A DNA stretch of 64,000 nucleotides from Flavobacterium sp. LHD-80. GTDB taxonomy: Bacteria > Bacteroidota > Bacteroidia > Flavobacteriales > Flavobacteriaceae. The translations under genes were made by a program, and so were the position numbers. The notes beneath the pieces were generated by a model. That model had not been told where the DNA came from. It made no database searches and saw only the letters and a list, made by a program, of their open reading frames with translations. Where the stretch lies: NCBI RefSeq assembly GCF_030929605.1, contig NZ_JAVFVS010000005.1:186001-250000 (forward strand), given 5' to 3'. The first letter of the stretch is position 1. Each line of letters begins with the position of its first letter. This document shows positions 24,207 to 32,136 of this stretch, piece by piece.

Positions 24207-26714
24207 ATGGCATTTTATAATTTTACACCAAATAGGCTTCTTTATGAAAATGCCAAACTTCAATCATTAGCTTCAAAAACATTTGCCGTACTATTTTTCT
24301 TTTTTTTCCAATTTTATGTGTCTTATTCCCAAAATCAGACCACAGCTGATTCTTCGAAATCAGAAGATAAAAACTCACATTACAATAAAATCGAAAATTT
24401 ATTAAAACTGGATGAAGAAAAAAGCAATACACTTTTTAAAGAAAATCAGATAAGTAGAGAGCGAGCAGAATTATTTGATGCCATTTCTAAAAATATTCAA
24501 AAGGCAGATCTAACCTTAAAAACTGGAATTGATTACAAAGGTTTTACATCTGAATTAGATTATGCTATTAAGCTTAAAAAAACGGCAATTGATGGAATCA
24601 TTAAAAACAAAAATGATTTTCAGACGCTAAGAAACATTACCGTTACTTCAATAATGCTCAAGGAATTGCAGACACGACTAGAAATTCAGCTTACAAAAAT
24701 CAAAAAGAATCGAACAGAATTAAGCGAAATACAAGGCATAATTGATTCTTTATCAATAAAAAAATCACTCTTTACACTTCCAAAAGATTCCGTTAGAAAA
24801 GCGCTTTACTACGAACGTTATTCACAAATGAATACTGATGTTGGACTACTAAACAAGCGATTTAAAGATGCTTTAGATAGTATTAGCAAACTTCAAATTA
24901 TTGGAAGCCGATTTAAATATGATCTCCAAAGTGATATTATTGAAACTGACAATATTAGAAAAAATGAATTTCAAAACCTTTTGAATTCTGATGGCGAGAT
25001 ATTTAACGCAAATGAAGGAAACACAACTTTCAGAGAAGCTTTCTTTTATTCGCTGACAAAAGTCGCAATCATTTTGCTGTTTTTTATAACAAACCACTTT
25101 AATGCCATTATTTTAATGCTTTTAGCGGCTTCATGTTTAATCCTCTATCTGTTTTTTCTGAAAAGTAAATTTATAAAAGAGGGACTTTATAATAACATTA
25201 AACTTTCTAAACAAATTTTTGTTCATCCCGTTAGTTGCGCCATATTGATTGTATTTACATTATTTAATTTTCTATTTATTTTTCCGCCATTTGCCTTTAC
25301 ATCAATTATTTGGTTTGCTTGTATAATCGCATTAACTATTGTAAATAAAGAGCACTTTTGTGAAAAAGAAAAGTTTGTATGGAAAATTTACGTGCTTTTA
25401 ATTCTACTTGGTCTTTACGACAACAACATTTTGATTCATTCTGTAACCGAAGTTTTTTTAATATTATTTATTGCATTTGCTTCGGCAGTTTTCAGCATTT
25501 ACAATTTAAAAAAGAACAAAGAAATTCTAAATCCCTTTTTTAAATACAGCCTTATCGTAATGATTATCTGCGAAATAGGCTCAATAGTATTTATCTTATT
25601 AGATCAAAATTATAATTTAGGAAAACTATTGATGATCAACGGAATTATTACGATTCTGATGTATTATTTGTTTACAAACACTTATCGTTTGATTGTCGAT
25701 ATTTTAAAATATTCCAACTTTTTAAAAGAATCAAACGAAGGAAAACCACAAGAACTGAATGAACAAGAAATCATCCACTACGGTCCAATAATCAATGTAC
25801 TATTTGTAATTGGCTGGTTGATTTCGATCGTAAAAAACTCTTATTTTTTTCATGCAATCATAGATCCAATAATTGGCTTTTTTAATGAACCACGAACTAT
25901 TGGAGACATTAATTACTCGTATCAAAGTATAATCGTTTTCTTTTTCATTATCATAATCTCTGTTCTTATTGCTAAAATTGTTTCCTTTTTAACCAGCAGT
26001 TCTTCAAATTCAAGCAATAACGACAGAAAAAACAGATTTGGAAGCTGGATTCTACTTGTTCAAATTTCAATTTTCAGTATTGGCATTAGTCTCGCTTTTA
26101 TCTCCGCAGGAATTCCAGTTGATCGTTTAACCATTATTATAAGTGCCTTGGGAGTTGGAATTGGGTTTGGGCTTCAGACTTTAGTAAACAATTTAGTGAG
26201 CGGACTTATTATTGCGTTTGAAAAACCGGTCAGTATAAATGACACCATTGAAGTTGGCGGGCAGACTGTTAAAATGAAATCTATTGGAATTAGAAGTAGC
26301 GTCGTGGCAACTTTTGATGGCGCCGATGTGATAATTCCGAATGGAGATTTGTTGAGTCAACATCTTACCAACTGGACTTTATCGAATTATAAAAAACGAA
26401 CCGATATTTCGATTGGTGTTGCATACGGCACCAATTTAGAAAATGTCAAAGATTTATTAAATGAAATTTTAAGCAGTCATTCACTTGTTTTACAAACTCC
26501 CGAACCTATTATTTGGATCACAGAATTTAAAGCAAATTCTATTGATATTGTTGTGAAATATTGGGTCAGTAATATCAACGTTGCAAATGATGTAAAGAGT
26601 GATTTAATTATTTCGATTGACAAAGTTTTTAGAGACAATAATATCGAAATTCCTTTTCCGCAACAAGATATTCATATTATACACAGCAATTCGACTGACT
26701 CCGAAAAAAAATAA
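24207..26714 (+). CDS. Large MscS-family mechanosensitive channel
   Basis: An 835-aa protein. The N-terminal third is a charged periplasmic-type domain preceded by a hydrophobic segment (TFAVLFFFFFQFYVSYS). About 8-11 membrane segments follow from about residue 275. The conserved C-terminal MscS unit has pore helix ALGVGIGFGLQTLVNNLVSG, then the beta domain (FEKPVSINDTIEVGGQTVKM, DVIIPNGDLLSQHLTNWTL). The architecture is like MscK/YbiO-type long MscS proteins; it would release solutes on hypoosmotic shock. The first ATG of the frame is used; a later start near the signal segment cannot be excluded. Single gene. Confidence 0.9.
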   Translation: MAFYNFTPNRLLYENAKLQSLASKTFAVLFFFFFQFYVSYSQNQTTADSSKSEDKNSHYNKIENLLKLDEEKSNTLFKENQISRERAELFDAISKNIQKADLTLKTGIDYKGFTSELDYAIKLKKTAIDGIIKNKNDFQTLRNITVTSIMLKELQTRLEIQLTKIKKNRTELSEIQGIIDSLSIKKSLFTLPKDSVRKALYYERYSQMNTDVGLLNKRFKDALDSISKLQIIGSRFKYDLQSDIIETDNIRKNEFQNLLNSDGEIFNANEGNTTFREAFFYSLTKVAIILLFFITNHFNAIILMLLAASCLILYLFFLKSKFIKEGLYNNIKLSKQIFVHPVSCAILIVFTLFNFLFIFPPFAFTSIIWFACIIALTIVNKEHFCEKEKFVWKIYVLLILLGLYDNNILIHSVTEVFLILFIAFASAVFSIYNLKKNKEILNPFFKYSLIVMIICEIGSIVFILLDQNYNLGKLLMINGIITILMYYLFTNTYRLIVDILKYSNFLKESNEGKPQELNEQEIIHYGPIINVLFVIGWLISIVKNSYFFHAIIDPIIGFFNEPRTIGDINYSYQSIIVFFFIIIISVLIAKIVSFLTSSSSNSSNNDRKNRFGSWILLVQISIFSIGISLAFISAGIPVDRLTIIISALGVGIGFGLQTLVNNLVSGLIIAFEKPVSINDTIEVGGQTVKMKSIGIRSSVVATFDGADVIIPNGDLLSQHLTNWTLSNYKKRTDISIGVAYGTNLENVKDLLNEILSSHSLVLQTPEPIIWITEFKANSIDIVVKYWVSNINVANDVKSDLIISIDKVFRDNNIEIPFPQQDIHIIHSNSTDSEKK

Positions 26715-26736
26715 AATGCCATTTAAATAAAAAAAA

Positions 26737-26771
26737 AACGGCAACAATTTACCAACTGTTGCCGTTTTTCT
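26737..26771. terminator. Bidirectional terminator between convergent genes
   Basis: Stem AACGGCAACA/TGTTGCCGTT flanked by A-run and T-run, serving the MscS gene (+) and the minus-strand operon at 26787-29288. Confidence 0.88.
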
Positions 26772-26786
26772 TTTTAATGAAAAAGT

Positions 26787-27272
26787 TTACTGAACTTTTG
26801 TCTTATCTAATTCACCAATAAACGGAATTGCTTCTAAAATTTCGCTTCTAATAATTGTCTGAAGATAAACTTCAAGCTGAATAAATTTTGCTGCATTTAT
26901 AGGACCAATTGCCTTTTTAGCCTGATTATACGTTTTCTCATATAATTTCTCATAAGCAATATGATTTTTCAAAGTGCCTTTGGCTAATTCATCAGCTTTA
27001 GCATCTGTAAGAGTCGCATAATTTGCCGCATAATCATTAATAAGCTGAAATTTTGTTTGCCCTAAAGCTTTTCGCTGTGTTTCATAATTATCATAAACTT
27101 TTGTAAAAGCGACTGACTGCTCATCAGACAAATTCATGTATTGTTTTACTAGATCACTTTTAGATTTTCCATAAAGACTTTGCAAAACTTCAACATCTTC
27201 CTTAAATGATGATTGTGCATAAGATGAAAACGAGGTAATAAGGACAATAAAAATAAGACTTAATTTTTTCAT
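26787..27272 (-). CDS. Secreted helical protein, conserved hypothetical
   Basis: A 161-aa protein with signal peptide (MKKLSLIFIVLITSFSSYAQ) and an all-helical mature region with repeated Lys/Asp/Tyr (KSDLVKQYMNLSDEQSVAFT, YDNYETQRKALGQTKFQLIN). The pattern NLSDEQ...F..VYDNYE..R resembles LTXXQ/Spy-like periplasmic chaperones (compare the protein at 41607) but the match is loose. It is the last gene of a minus-strand run of four small exported proteins. Function unknown. Confidence 0.75.
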   Translation of the reverse strand: MKKLSLIFIVLITSFSSYAQSSFKEDVEVLQSLYGKSKSDLVKQYMNLSDEQSVAFTKVYDNYETQRKALGQTKFQLINDYAANYATLTDAKADELAKGTLKNHIAYEKLYEKTYNQAKKAIGPINAAKFIQLEVYLQTIIRSEILEAIPFIGELDKTKVQ

Positions 27273-27351
27273 AGTTTTGATTTTAAAATTGTTTCTATTT
27301 AATTACACATTCTAAATTTACTGATTATAAACGCATTAGCCGCTATTTGTC

Positions 27352-28266
27352 TTAAAAAAAAGAATATTGATATACAGCAGATAATGCATAATAATTTAAG
27401 CCATTGTTAGTATAGGCTCCAACGTGATACTGGAACCGTATCGATTGTCCTTTTCCAATAGGCGTTGAAAACGTTCCTCCCACACGCCAGTTATCAATCT
27501 GACTATCGTCTGAAACTCCGTTTGTTATGGTTCGCCCCCCAAAAAACCAATTGGTATTAAATCCAATCCACATTTGATTTTTAAAATAATAGCTCGCATG
27601 AGCCTGCAGACTATAAGTTGGCTTTTGTTCCAATTTTTTTCCTAAGAAATCATTATTATCGGTATAAAACCATACACCACCGTAGGCTTCGGCATATACA
27701 TGAGTAAAACGTTTTGATACTCCAATTTCCGGTTTAAAAGCCCAGCGGTTGGTACCAATATTAACTTGTTTATCTTCATAATATTTCCCTGTTGGTATCG
27801 AGGTAACCAAACTAACTCCCAAAATAGTTTTTTGCTCAAATTTTCTAAATTCAGATTTGTCAAGTGCCGGAGAACCCAATAAATTAATTCCAAATCGCAC
27901 TTTCATATCTGCAAAACCAGTTCTGGAGCCGGTAATCAGCTGGTCACTGATAACGGCAGATCCATCCATAAAAGAAAATGGCAACGCTACCTGAATACGT
28001 GCAAGTTTATTTGACAAACCAAAGGTTCTAATATAGTTTACAGCTAAATTGTGGCTTTGAAGTGTAAAGTCCTTAATTGGCAACGCGGGATCGGTCAAGA
28101 CATTCCCATTCATAAAAACGTAGCCAGCCGCCACAACGTTGAGTTTTATTGGAACATTGGCATAAACCCTAGGTTCCAAATCTTGGCTATAACTTAAAAA
28201 TCGGATAAAAAGCAGTGCTGCACACAGGTATTTTTGAGGCAAAACAAAAACGTATTTTTTTGGCAT
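27352..28266 (-). CDS. Outer membrane beta-barrel protein, phenol MetA-degradation-type transporter family
   Basis: A 304-aa protein. Residues from about 30 on show alternating beta strands of a barrel (LNVVAAGYVFMNGNVL, KVRFGINLLGSPAL, QSIRFQYHVGAYTNNGLNYY), ending in aromatic YQYSFF, the C-terminal Phe expected for barrel insertion. The segment LARIQVALPFSFMDGSA is typical of the Phenol_MetA_deg family. The N-terminus (PKKYVFVLPQKYLCAALLFIRFLSYSQ) is a long signal peptide; a start at an internal codon is possible. Third gene in the run, 40 bp from the DUF4251 gene. Confidence 0.72.
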   Translation of the reverse strand: MPKKYVFVLPQKYLCAALLFIRFLSYSQDLEPRVYANVPIKLNVVAAGYVFMNGNVLTDPALPIKDFTLQSHNLAVNYIRTFGLSNKLARIQVALPFSFMDGSAVISDQLITGSRTGFADMKVRFGINLLGSPALDKSEFRKFEQKTILGVSLVTSIPTGKYYEDKQVNIGTNRWAFKPEIGVSKRFTHVYAEAYGGVWFYTDNNDFLGKKLEQKPTYSLQAHASYYFKNQMWIGFNTNWFFGGRTITNGVSDDSQIDNWRVGGTFSTPIGKGQSIRFQYHVGAYTNNGLNYYALSAVYQYSFF

Positions 28267-28306
28267 AAATTAAAAATTTGGCGACACAATAATTAAATTA
28301 GAACTC

Positions 28307-28828
28307 TTATTTTTTGACTTCATCTGTTTTGGGAGCTTCTACCACACCATCGTAAGATATAGGAGCTCTATTATTGCTATTAACTGAAAGGGAAGCGTCT
28401 CCATTAAAAAAAACAGTCAATAAAAGATCATAAACATCATTTTTGCCTTTTACTGTACTTCTTACAATAATTTTTTTCTTGCTCTTCTCAATTCTTGTGT
28501 TTTCAGGAACGCCTTCAAACTTAATACCACCGTCACCACCATAAGCAACGTTGTAGGCACGTCCAAAAAATGGAAGGTCGCACGTTGTATTGGCTTCGTT
28601 AAATTTTAAAAAATAAGTATTATAGTCAAGATTTAAAAGCCTTCCGCCTTGCGGAGTCGCTTTCTGTGCTTCAAAAGCAAAATTTTTAGAATCGATTAAA
28701 GCTTCAATTTCTTTTTGCTTTTTTAATTCTTGTTCTGCTTTCAATTCTTTTTTGCTTTTTTCCTGAGCGAAAGCCGGTAAAGTAAAAAGACAAGAGAACG
28801 CTAATAAAATGGATAATTTAACTGACAT
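28307..28828 (-). CDS. DUF4251 domain-containing secreted protein
   Basis: A 173-aa protein with signal peptide (LSILLAFSCLFTLPAFAQ), a short charged helix (KSKKELKAEQELKKQKEIEA) and a DUF4251 domain (about 50-160: FEAQKATPQGGRLLNLDYNT, LPFFGRAYNVAYGGDGGIKF, FFNGDASLSVNSNNRAPISY). DUF4251 proteins are periplasmic or envelope proteins of Bacteroidota with no assigned role. Second gene in the run, 34 bp after the META gene. Confidence 0.88.
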   Translation of the reverse strand: MSVKLSILLAFSCLFTLPAFAQEKSKKELKAEQELKKQKEIEALIDSKNFAFEAQKATPQGGRLLNLDYNTYFLKFNEANTTCDLPFFGRAYNVAYGGDGGIKFEGVPENTRIEKSKKKIIVRSTVKGKNDVYDLLLTVFFNGDASLSVNSNNRAPISYDGVVEAPKTDEVKK

Positions 28829-28862
28829 AAAATCGAGATTTAAGCGTTAAAATAGAATGGTT

Positions 28863-29288
28863 TTATTTTTTGGTAAATCGCATCATTGCAATATCTCCAG
28901 AAATAAAATTTAAAGTTTTTCCGCCATCGGTAACGTCGTACGAAGTGATTTTTTGGAGCGTACTCATGTAAACCTGTTCGCCCTGTCCGTCTAAACACAT
29001 CATTTTTGTAACCGCCATTGGCTGTGTGAAATCAATTTTATTTCCCGTAACATTAAGTTTTCCGGTGTATGAATTACAGCCGTTGTTTCCTGAAACCTGA
29101 TTTTCTTTTGTATTAAAATTGATTGTTGGTTTTTTATTTGGATATAAACCATCAAAAGCGATTCGAGGGCCTGTAATATAATTTAGTTCCCAATTTCCAT
29201 CCAATTTTGAAACTGAATCTGTTTTTTGACATTTGCAGGAAATTAATACCGTGCCTAAGAAAACCATTGTAAAAAAATTCTTCATCAT
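28863..29288 (-). CDS. META domain lipoprotein (HslJ-like)
   Basis: About 141 aa. A lipobox TVLISC puts the acylated Cys near residue 18. The remainder is a META domain with WELNYITGP, NQVSGNNGCNSYTGKLNV, KMMCLDGQGE and the closing ISGDIAMMRFTKK. Homologues (HslJ) are heat- or novobiocin-related envelope proteins of unclear mechanism. The frame extends to an ATG at 29300 (MLNIMMKNFF); 29288 or 29285 gives a more normal lipoprotein n-region. First gene of the four-gene minus-strand run, divergent from sodC. Confidence 0.88.
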   Translation of the reverse strand: MMKNFFTMVFLGTVLISCKCQKTDSVSKLDGNWELNYITGPRIAFDGLYPNKKPTINFNTKENQVSGNNGCNSYTGKLNVTGNKIDFTQPMAVTKMMCLDGQGEQVYMSTLQKITSYDVTDGGKTLNFISGDIAMMRFTKK

Positions 29289-29501
29289 AATGTTAAGCAT
29301 TAAAAATTAATGAATTAGAAAACAAGACTTGGGAAATTTTTCGTTAAAAACGTATACGAATTTAAGCAATATTTTTGTGTTCTCCGCTCAAACTGTCGTT
29401 AAATTGCGTTTAATAGTTTTAGATTTATTTAACTTTTAGTGTTAATTATATCGGCTTTTTTATGTTAAATTTACTTAATCTTTAATTTAAAAGCCTCACA
29501 T

Positions 29502-30029
29502 ATGAAAAAAGCACTTGTTTCTTTCGCTATAATTACAGCCTTAATTATTGGGTGTAAGACAAATACAAAATCAAATGATGCCAAAACTTTAACTGTAAAT
29601 TTGGAGCCAAAAAGCAACAGTACAGTTTCTGGAACTGCGACTTTTACTGAGAAAAACGGAAAAGTAACGTTTGTTGCAAAAGTTGCTGGATTACAACCAG
29701 GAGTTCATGCAATCCACATTCATGAAAAATCAGATTGTTCTGCAGCCGATGGAAGTTCTGCTGGTGGACACTGGAATCCAACTTTCAAAAAACACGGAAA
29801 ATGGGGAGTTGGCGAATATCATAAAGGTGATATCGGGAACTTCACTGCAGATGCAAAAGGAAACGGAACAATCACTTTGACAACTGACGAATGGTGCGTT
29901 GGCTGCGGAGATGCAAACAAAGACGTTTTAGGAAAAGGTTTAATTGTTCACCAAGGAACCGATGACTTTACGACGCAACCTACTGGAAATGCAGGAGGTC
30001 GAGTTGCCTGCGCAGGAATCATCAAATAA
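29502..30029 (+). CDS. sodC: Cu/Zn superoxide dismutase, lipoprotein
   Basis: A 175-aa enzyme converting superoxide to O2 and H2O2 in the envelope. The lipobox LIIGC has the acylated Cys at about residue 18. All metal ligands are visible: HAIHIHEKSDC (copper His pair and first disulfide Cys), GGHWNP and the following zinc-site His/Asp (GEYHKGDIGNF), LIVHQGTDDF (copper His), and NAGGRVACAGI with the active-site Arg and second Cys. An extra WCVGCG pair in the loop at about residues 131-136 is unusual and may add a disulfide or metal site. Single gene. Confidence 0.95.
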   Translation: MKKALVSFAIITALIIGCKTNTKSNDAKTLTVNLEPKSNSTVSGTATFTEKNGKVTFVAKVAGLQPGVHAIHIHEKSDCSAADGSSAGGHWNPTFKKHGKWGVGEYHKGDIGNFTADAKGNGTITLTTDEWCVGCGDANKDVLGKGLIVHQGTDDFTTQPTGNAGGRVACAGIIK

Positions 30030-30040
30030 TAAAAAAATGC

Positions 30041-30077
30041 AATAACCACTATTTTTTCACAAAATCTAGTGGTTATT
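30041..30077 (+). terminator. Probable terminator after sodC
   Basis: Stem AATAACCACTA/TAGTGGTTATT, 12 bp after the stop; the T-tract is weak (ttcattt). Confidence 0.55.
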
Positions 30078-30139
30078 TCATTTAAAATGAATTCTAAAAC
30101 AAGAAAAAAAATTAGCTTTGCAGTCTCAATCGAAAGTTA

Positions 30140-31342
30140 ATGATTAACCCATCGGCACCAGGCTGGATAGATAAGTTTTTTAGTGAACAAAAGTTTTCAG
30201 AAGCTATTCCTTTTGAAACTACAGATTCCTTTTACTATAAAGTCAGAGAAACTGGCTTTATCTATGGGCATATCATCTCTATAGATACTCAAATTCCTAT
30301 TCCTATAAAAGGTTGGTTTAAAACCGAAATTTCTAAAGTTGCCCTTTTAAATACATTATATCATGTTTTTTGTTTAGAAAAAAGAAACTCTGAACCCAAC
30401 AATTTTATTTCAGAAGTTTTAAAGTTCTACAACCAGATGAATCCGGAAGGTTTTAATTTATTTAAAATTTTACTTCCAAAGGACTCTCCTTCTCTTTCAG
30501 TAGAAAACATAATAGATCAACGTGTACAGACGAATGACAGTATTATCAGTAAAAACTTTTCGCATTTAGTTACTAATGCTTTGTTGTTTATTGATGTATT
30601 GGCTTTTAGACAATATTTAGAACATGGCGCTATTCCTGATAAATACTTAAAACGTATTGAAGAAACTGTTCTAGGAATTGTTGGTCTTGCACTTAAAACA
30701 AAAACGGTCAAATCGCAGCACGACGATTTATTAATAAAACTTTTTGAAGCTTCAATTCGTTATTCTAAATTTTCAAAAGTTACAGTTGAAACTTTAGAAA
30801 CACTTTCGCTGGATTATTTCAATAATACTTTAGAGCATTATTATTTAATCGATATGGCAGGAATGGCTTTATGGAGCGATGGAGTTGTTGAAAATGAAGA
30901 AGCTTACTTTTTATATTCATTAGGCTCGATGATGAATGTTTCTGATGATTTTGTAACTAAAAGTATCGCAACGACTAATTTTTTCATTACCACTCATAAA
31001 AAGAAAATTCCGTATTTCAATTATTCAAATCCGGTGAAACATTTTTATGATCAAATGACCCACACGGTTGTAAAATTGATTATAAGAAACAAAAACCGAC
31101 TGGTAAAAGAAATTGTTCAGAGTAAGGAATTAATGGTTTTATTGGCTTACTCAACAACACGAGATTTGGACGCCAAAGAAAAGAAAAAAGTAAAAAAACA
31201 ACTTTTGGACATTTGTAAAACGATTCCGTCTTTGACCATATTTTTACTTCCGGGCGGCAGTTTATTATTGCCAATTTTAATAAAATTTATCCCAACAATG
31301 CTTCCGTCAGCATTTAATGAAAATCTTGACGAAAACGAATAA
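30140..31342 (+). CDS. LETM1-like / TerB-like membrane-associated protein
   Basis: A 400-aa protein. The C-terminal 60 residues (KKKVKKQLLDICKTIPSLTI, FLLPGGSLLLPILIKFIPTM, LPSAF) match the signature of the LETM1 ribosome-binding/cation-exchanger family, with one hydrophobic segment. The middle (ALWSDGVVENEEAYFLYSLG) has the acidic pattern of a TerB-type helical domain. It lacks an N-terminal signal. A -7 box TAGCTTTG at 30113-30120 lies 20 bp before the ATG. Bacterial LETM1-like proteins are poorly characterised; ion transport or ribosome association would be inference. Ends at a bidirectional terminator. Confidence 0.75.
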   Translation: MINPSAPGWIDKFFSEQKFSEAIPFETTDSFYYKVRETGFIYGHIISIDTQIPIPIKGWFKTEISKVALLNTLYHVFCLEKRNSEPNNFISEVLKFYNQMNPEGFNLFKILLPKDSPSLSVENIIDQRVQTNDSIISKNFSHLVTNALLFIDVLAFRQYLEHGAIPDKYLKRIEETVLGIVGLALKTKTVKSQHDDLLIKLFEASIRYSKFSKVTVETLETLSLDYFNNTLEHYYLIDMAGMALWSDGVVENEEAYFLYSLGSMMNVSDDFVTKSIATTNFFITTHKKKIPYFNYSNPVKHFYDQMTHTVVKLIIRNKNRLVKEIVQSKELMVLLAYSTTRDLDAKEKKKVKKQLLDICKTIPSLTIFLLPGGSLLLPILIKFIPTMLPSAFNENLDENE

Positions 31343-31372
31343 AAAAAATCGCCCTTTTGAGGCGATTTTTTA
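31343..31372. terminator. Bidirectional terminator between convergent genes
   Basis: AAAATCGCC, loop cttttga, GGCGATTTTTT; shared by the LETM1-like gene (+) and the carbonic anhydrase gene (-). Confidence 0.85.
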
Positions 31373-31379
31373 TTCTCTA

Positions 31380-32015
31380 TTACAAATCTAACTGATAAAC
31401 TTCGTCAAGTTCTTCGTTTGAACTGATCGTTACATTCAAGTCAGTTACAAAACCAGAATTCAATCCGTAAACCCAGCCGTGAAGCATTAGGTCCTGGCCA
31501 TTTTTCCAAGCTCCTTGAACGATTGATGTTTTTGCTAAATTGTAAACTTGTTCTTTTGCATTGATTTCAACAAAAGCATTAAAACGCTCTGTTTCATCTT
31601 CAATTGAATTTAGATATTTGTCGTGTAAACGGTATTCATCTTTAATGTGACGAATCCAGTTATCAATAATACCAACAGACTGTTGTCCCATAGCAGCTTT
31701 TACACCACCGCAACCATAGTGTCCGCAAACAATAACGTGTTTTACTTTTAAAACATTTACTGCATAATCTAAAACACTTAACATGTTCATGTCAGAGTGA
31801 ACAACCATGTTAGCAATGTTTCTGTGTACAAAAACTTCACCTGGTTTTGCGCCAATAATTTCGTTTGCAGGAACACGGCTATCAGAACATCCAATCCACA
31901 ATAAAGGTGGCTGTTGGCCTTTTGCTAAATCAGCAAAATAATTAGGGTCTTTCGCTAACGAATCTTCTACCCATTTTTTATTGTTCTCAAGTATTTGTTT
32001 ATAAAATTCTCTCAT
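31380..32015 (-). CDS. can: Beta-class carbonic anhydrase
   Basis: A 211-aa zinc enzyme interconverting CO2 and bicarbonate. Zinc ligands are Cys43 in WIGCSDSRVPANE (with Asp45), His99 and Cys102 in VCGHYGCGGVKAA. Length and the KPGEVFVHRNIANMV segment match the Can/CynT family. It lies directly downstream of the SulP-type transporter gene on the same strand (121-bp gap containing a palindrome at 32040-32111), suggesting joint handling of bicarbonate for carboxylation reactions. Confidence 0.95.
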   Translation of the reverse strand: MREFYKQILENNKKWVEDSLAKDPNYFADLAKGQQPPLLWIGCSDSRVPANEIIGAKPGEVFVHRNIANMVVHSDMNMLSVLDYAVNVLKVKHVIVCGHYGCGGVKAAMGQQSVGIIDNWIRHIKDEYRLHDKYLNSIEDETERFNAFVEINAKEQVYNLAKTSIVQGAWKNGQDLMLHGWVYGLNSGFVTDLNVTISSNEELDEVYQLDL

Positions 32016-32039
32016 TTTGTAATTGTTTAAATAGTATTT

Positions 32040-32111
32040 TCTATGTGATTAAAGCTTATAAAAAGAACTTTTGTAAAGTTACCTAAATTTTAACCGTTCT
32101 AATCACATAGA
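32040..32111. repeat. Palindrome with TTCTATGTGATTA arms between SulP and carbonic anhydrase genes
   Basis: ctatgtgatt (32041-32050) pairs with aatcacatag (32101-32110), with partial extension outward. The arm core ttctatgtg is shared with the longer palindrome at 60387-60547. It could act as an RNA processing or attenuation hairpin in the two-gene transcript. Confidence 0.55.
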
Positions 32112-32136
32112 AATATTTTAATTTAATTTATTTGTT

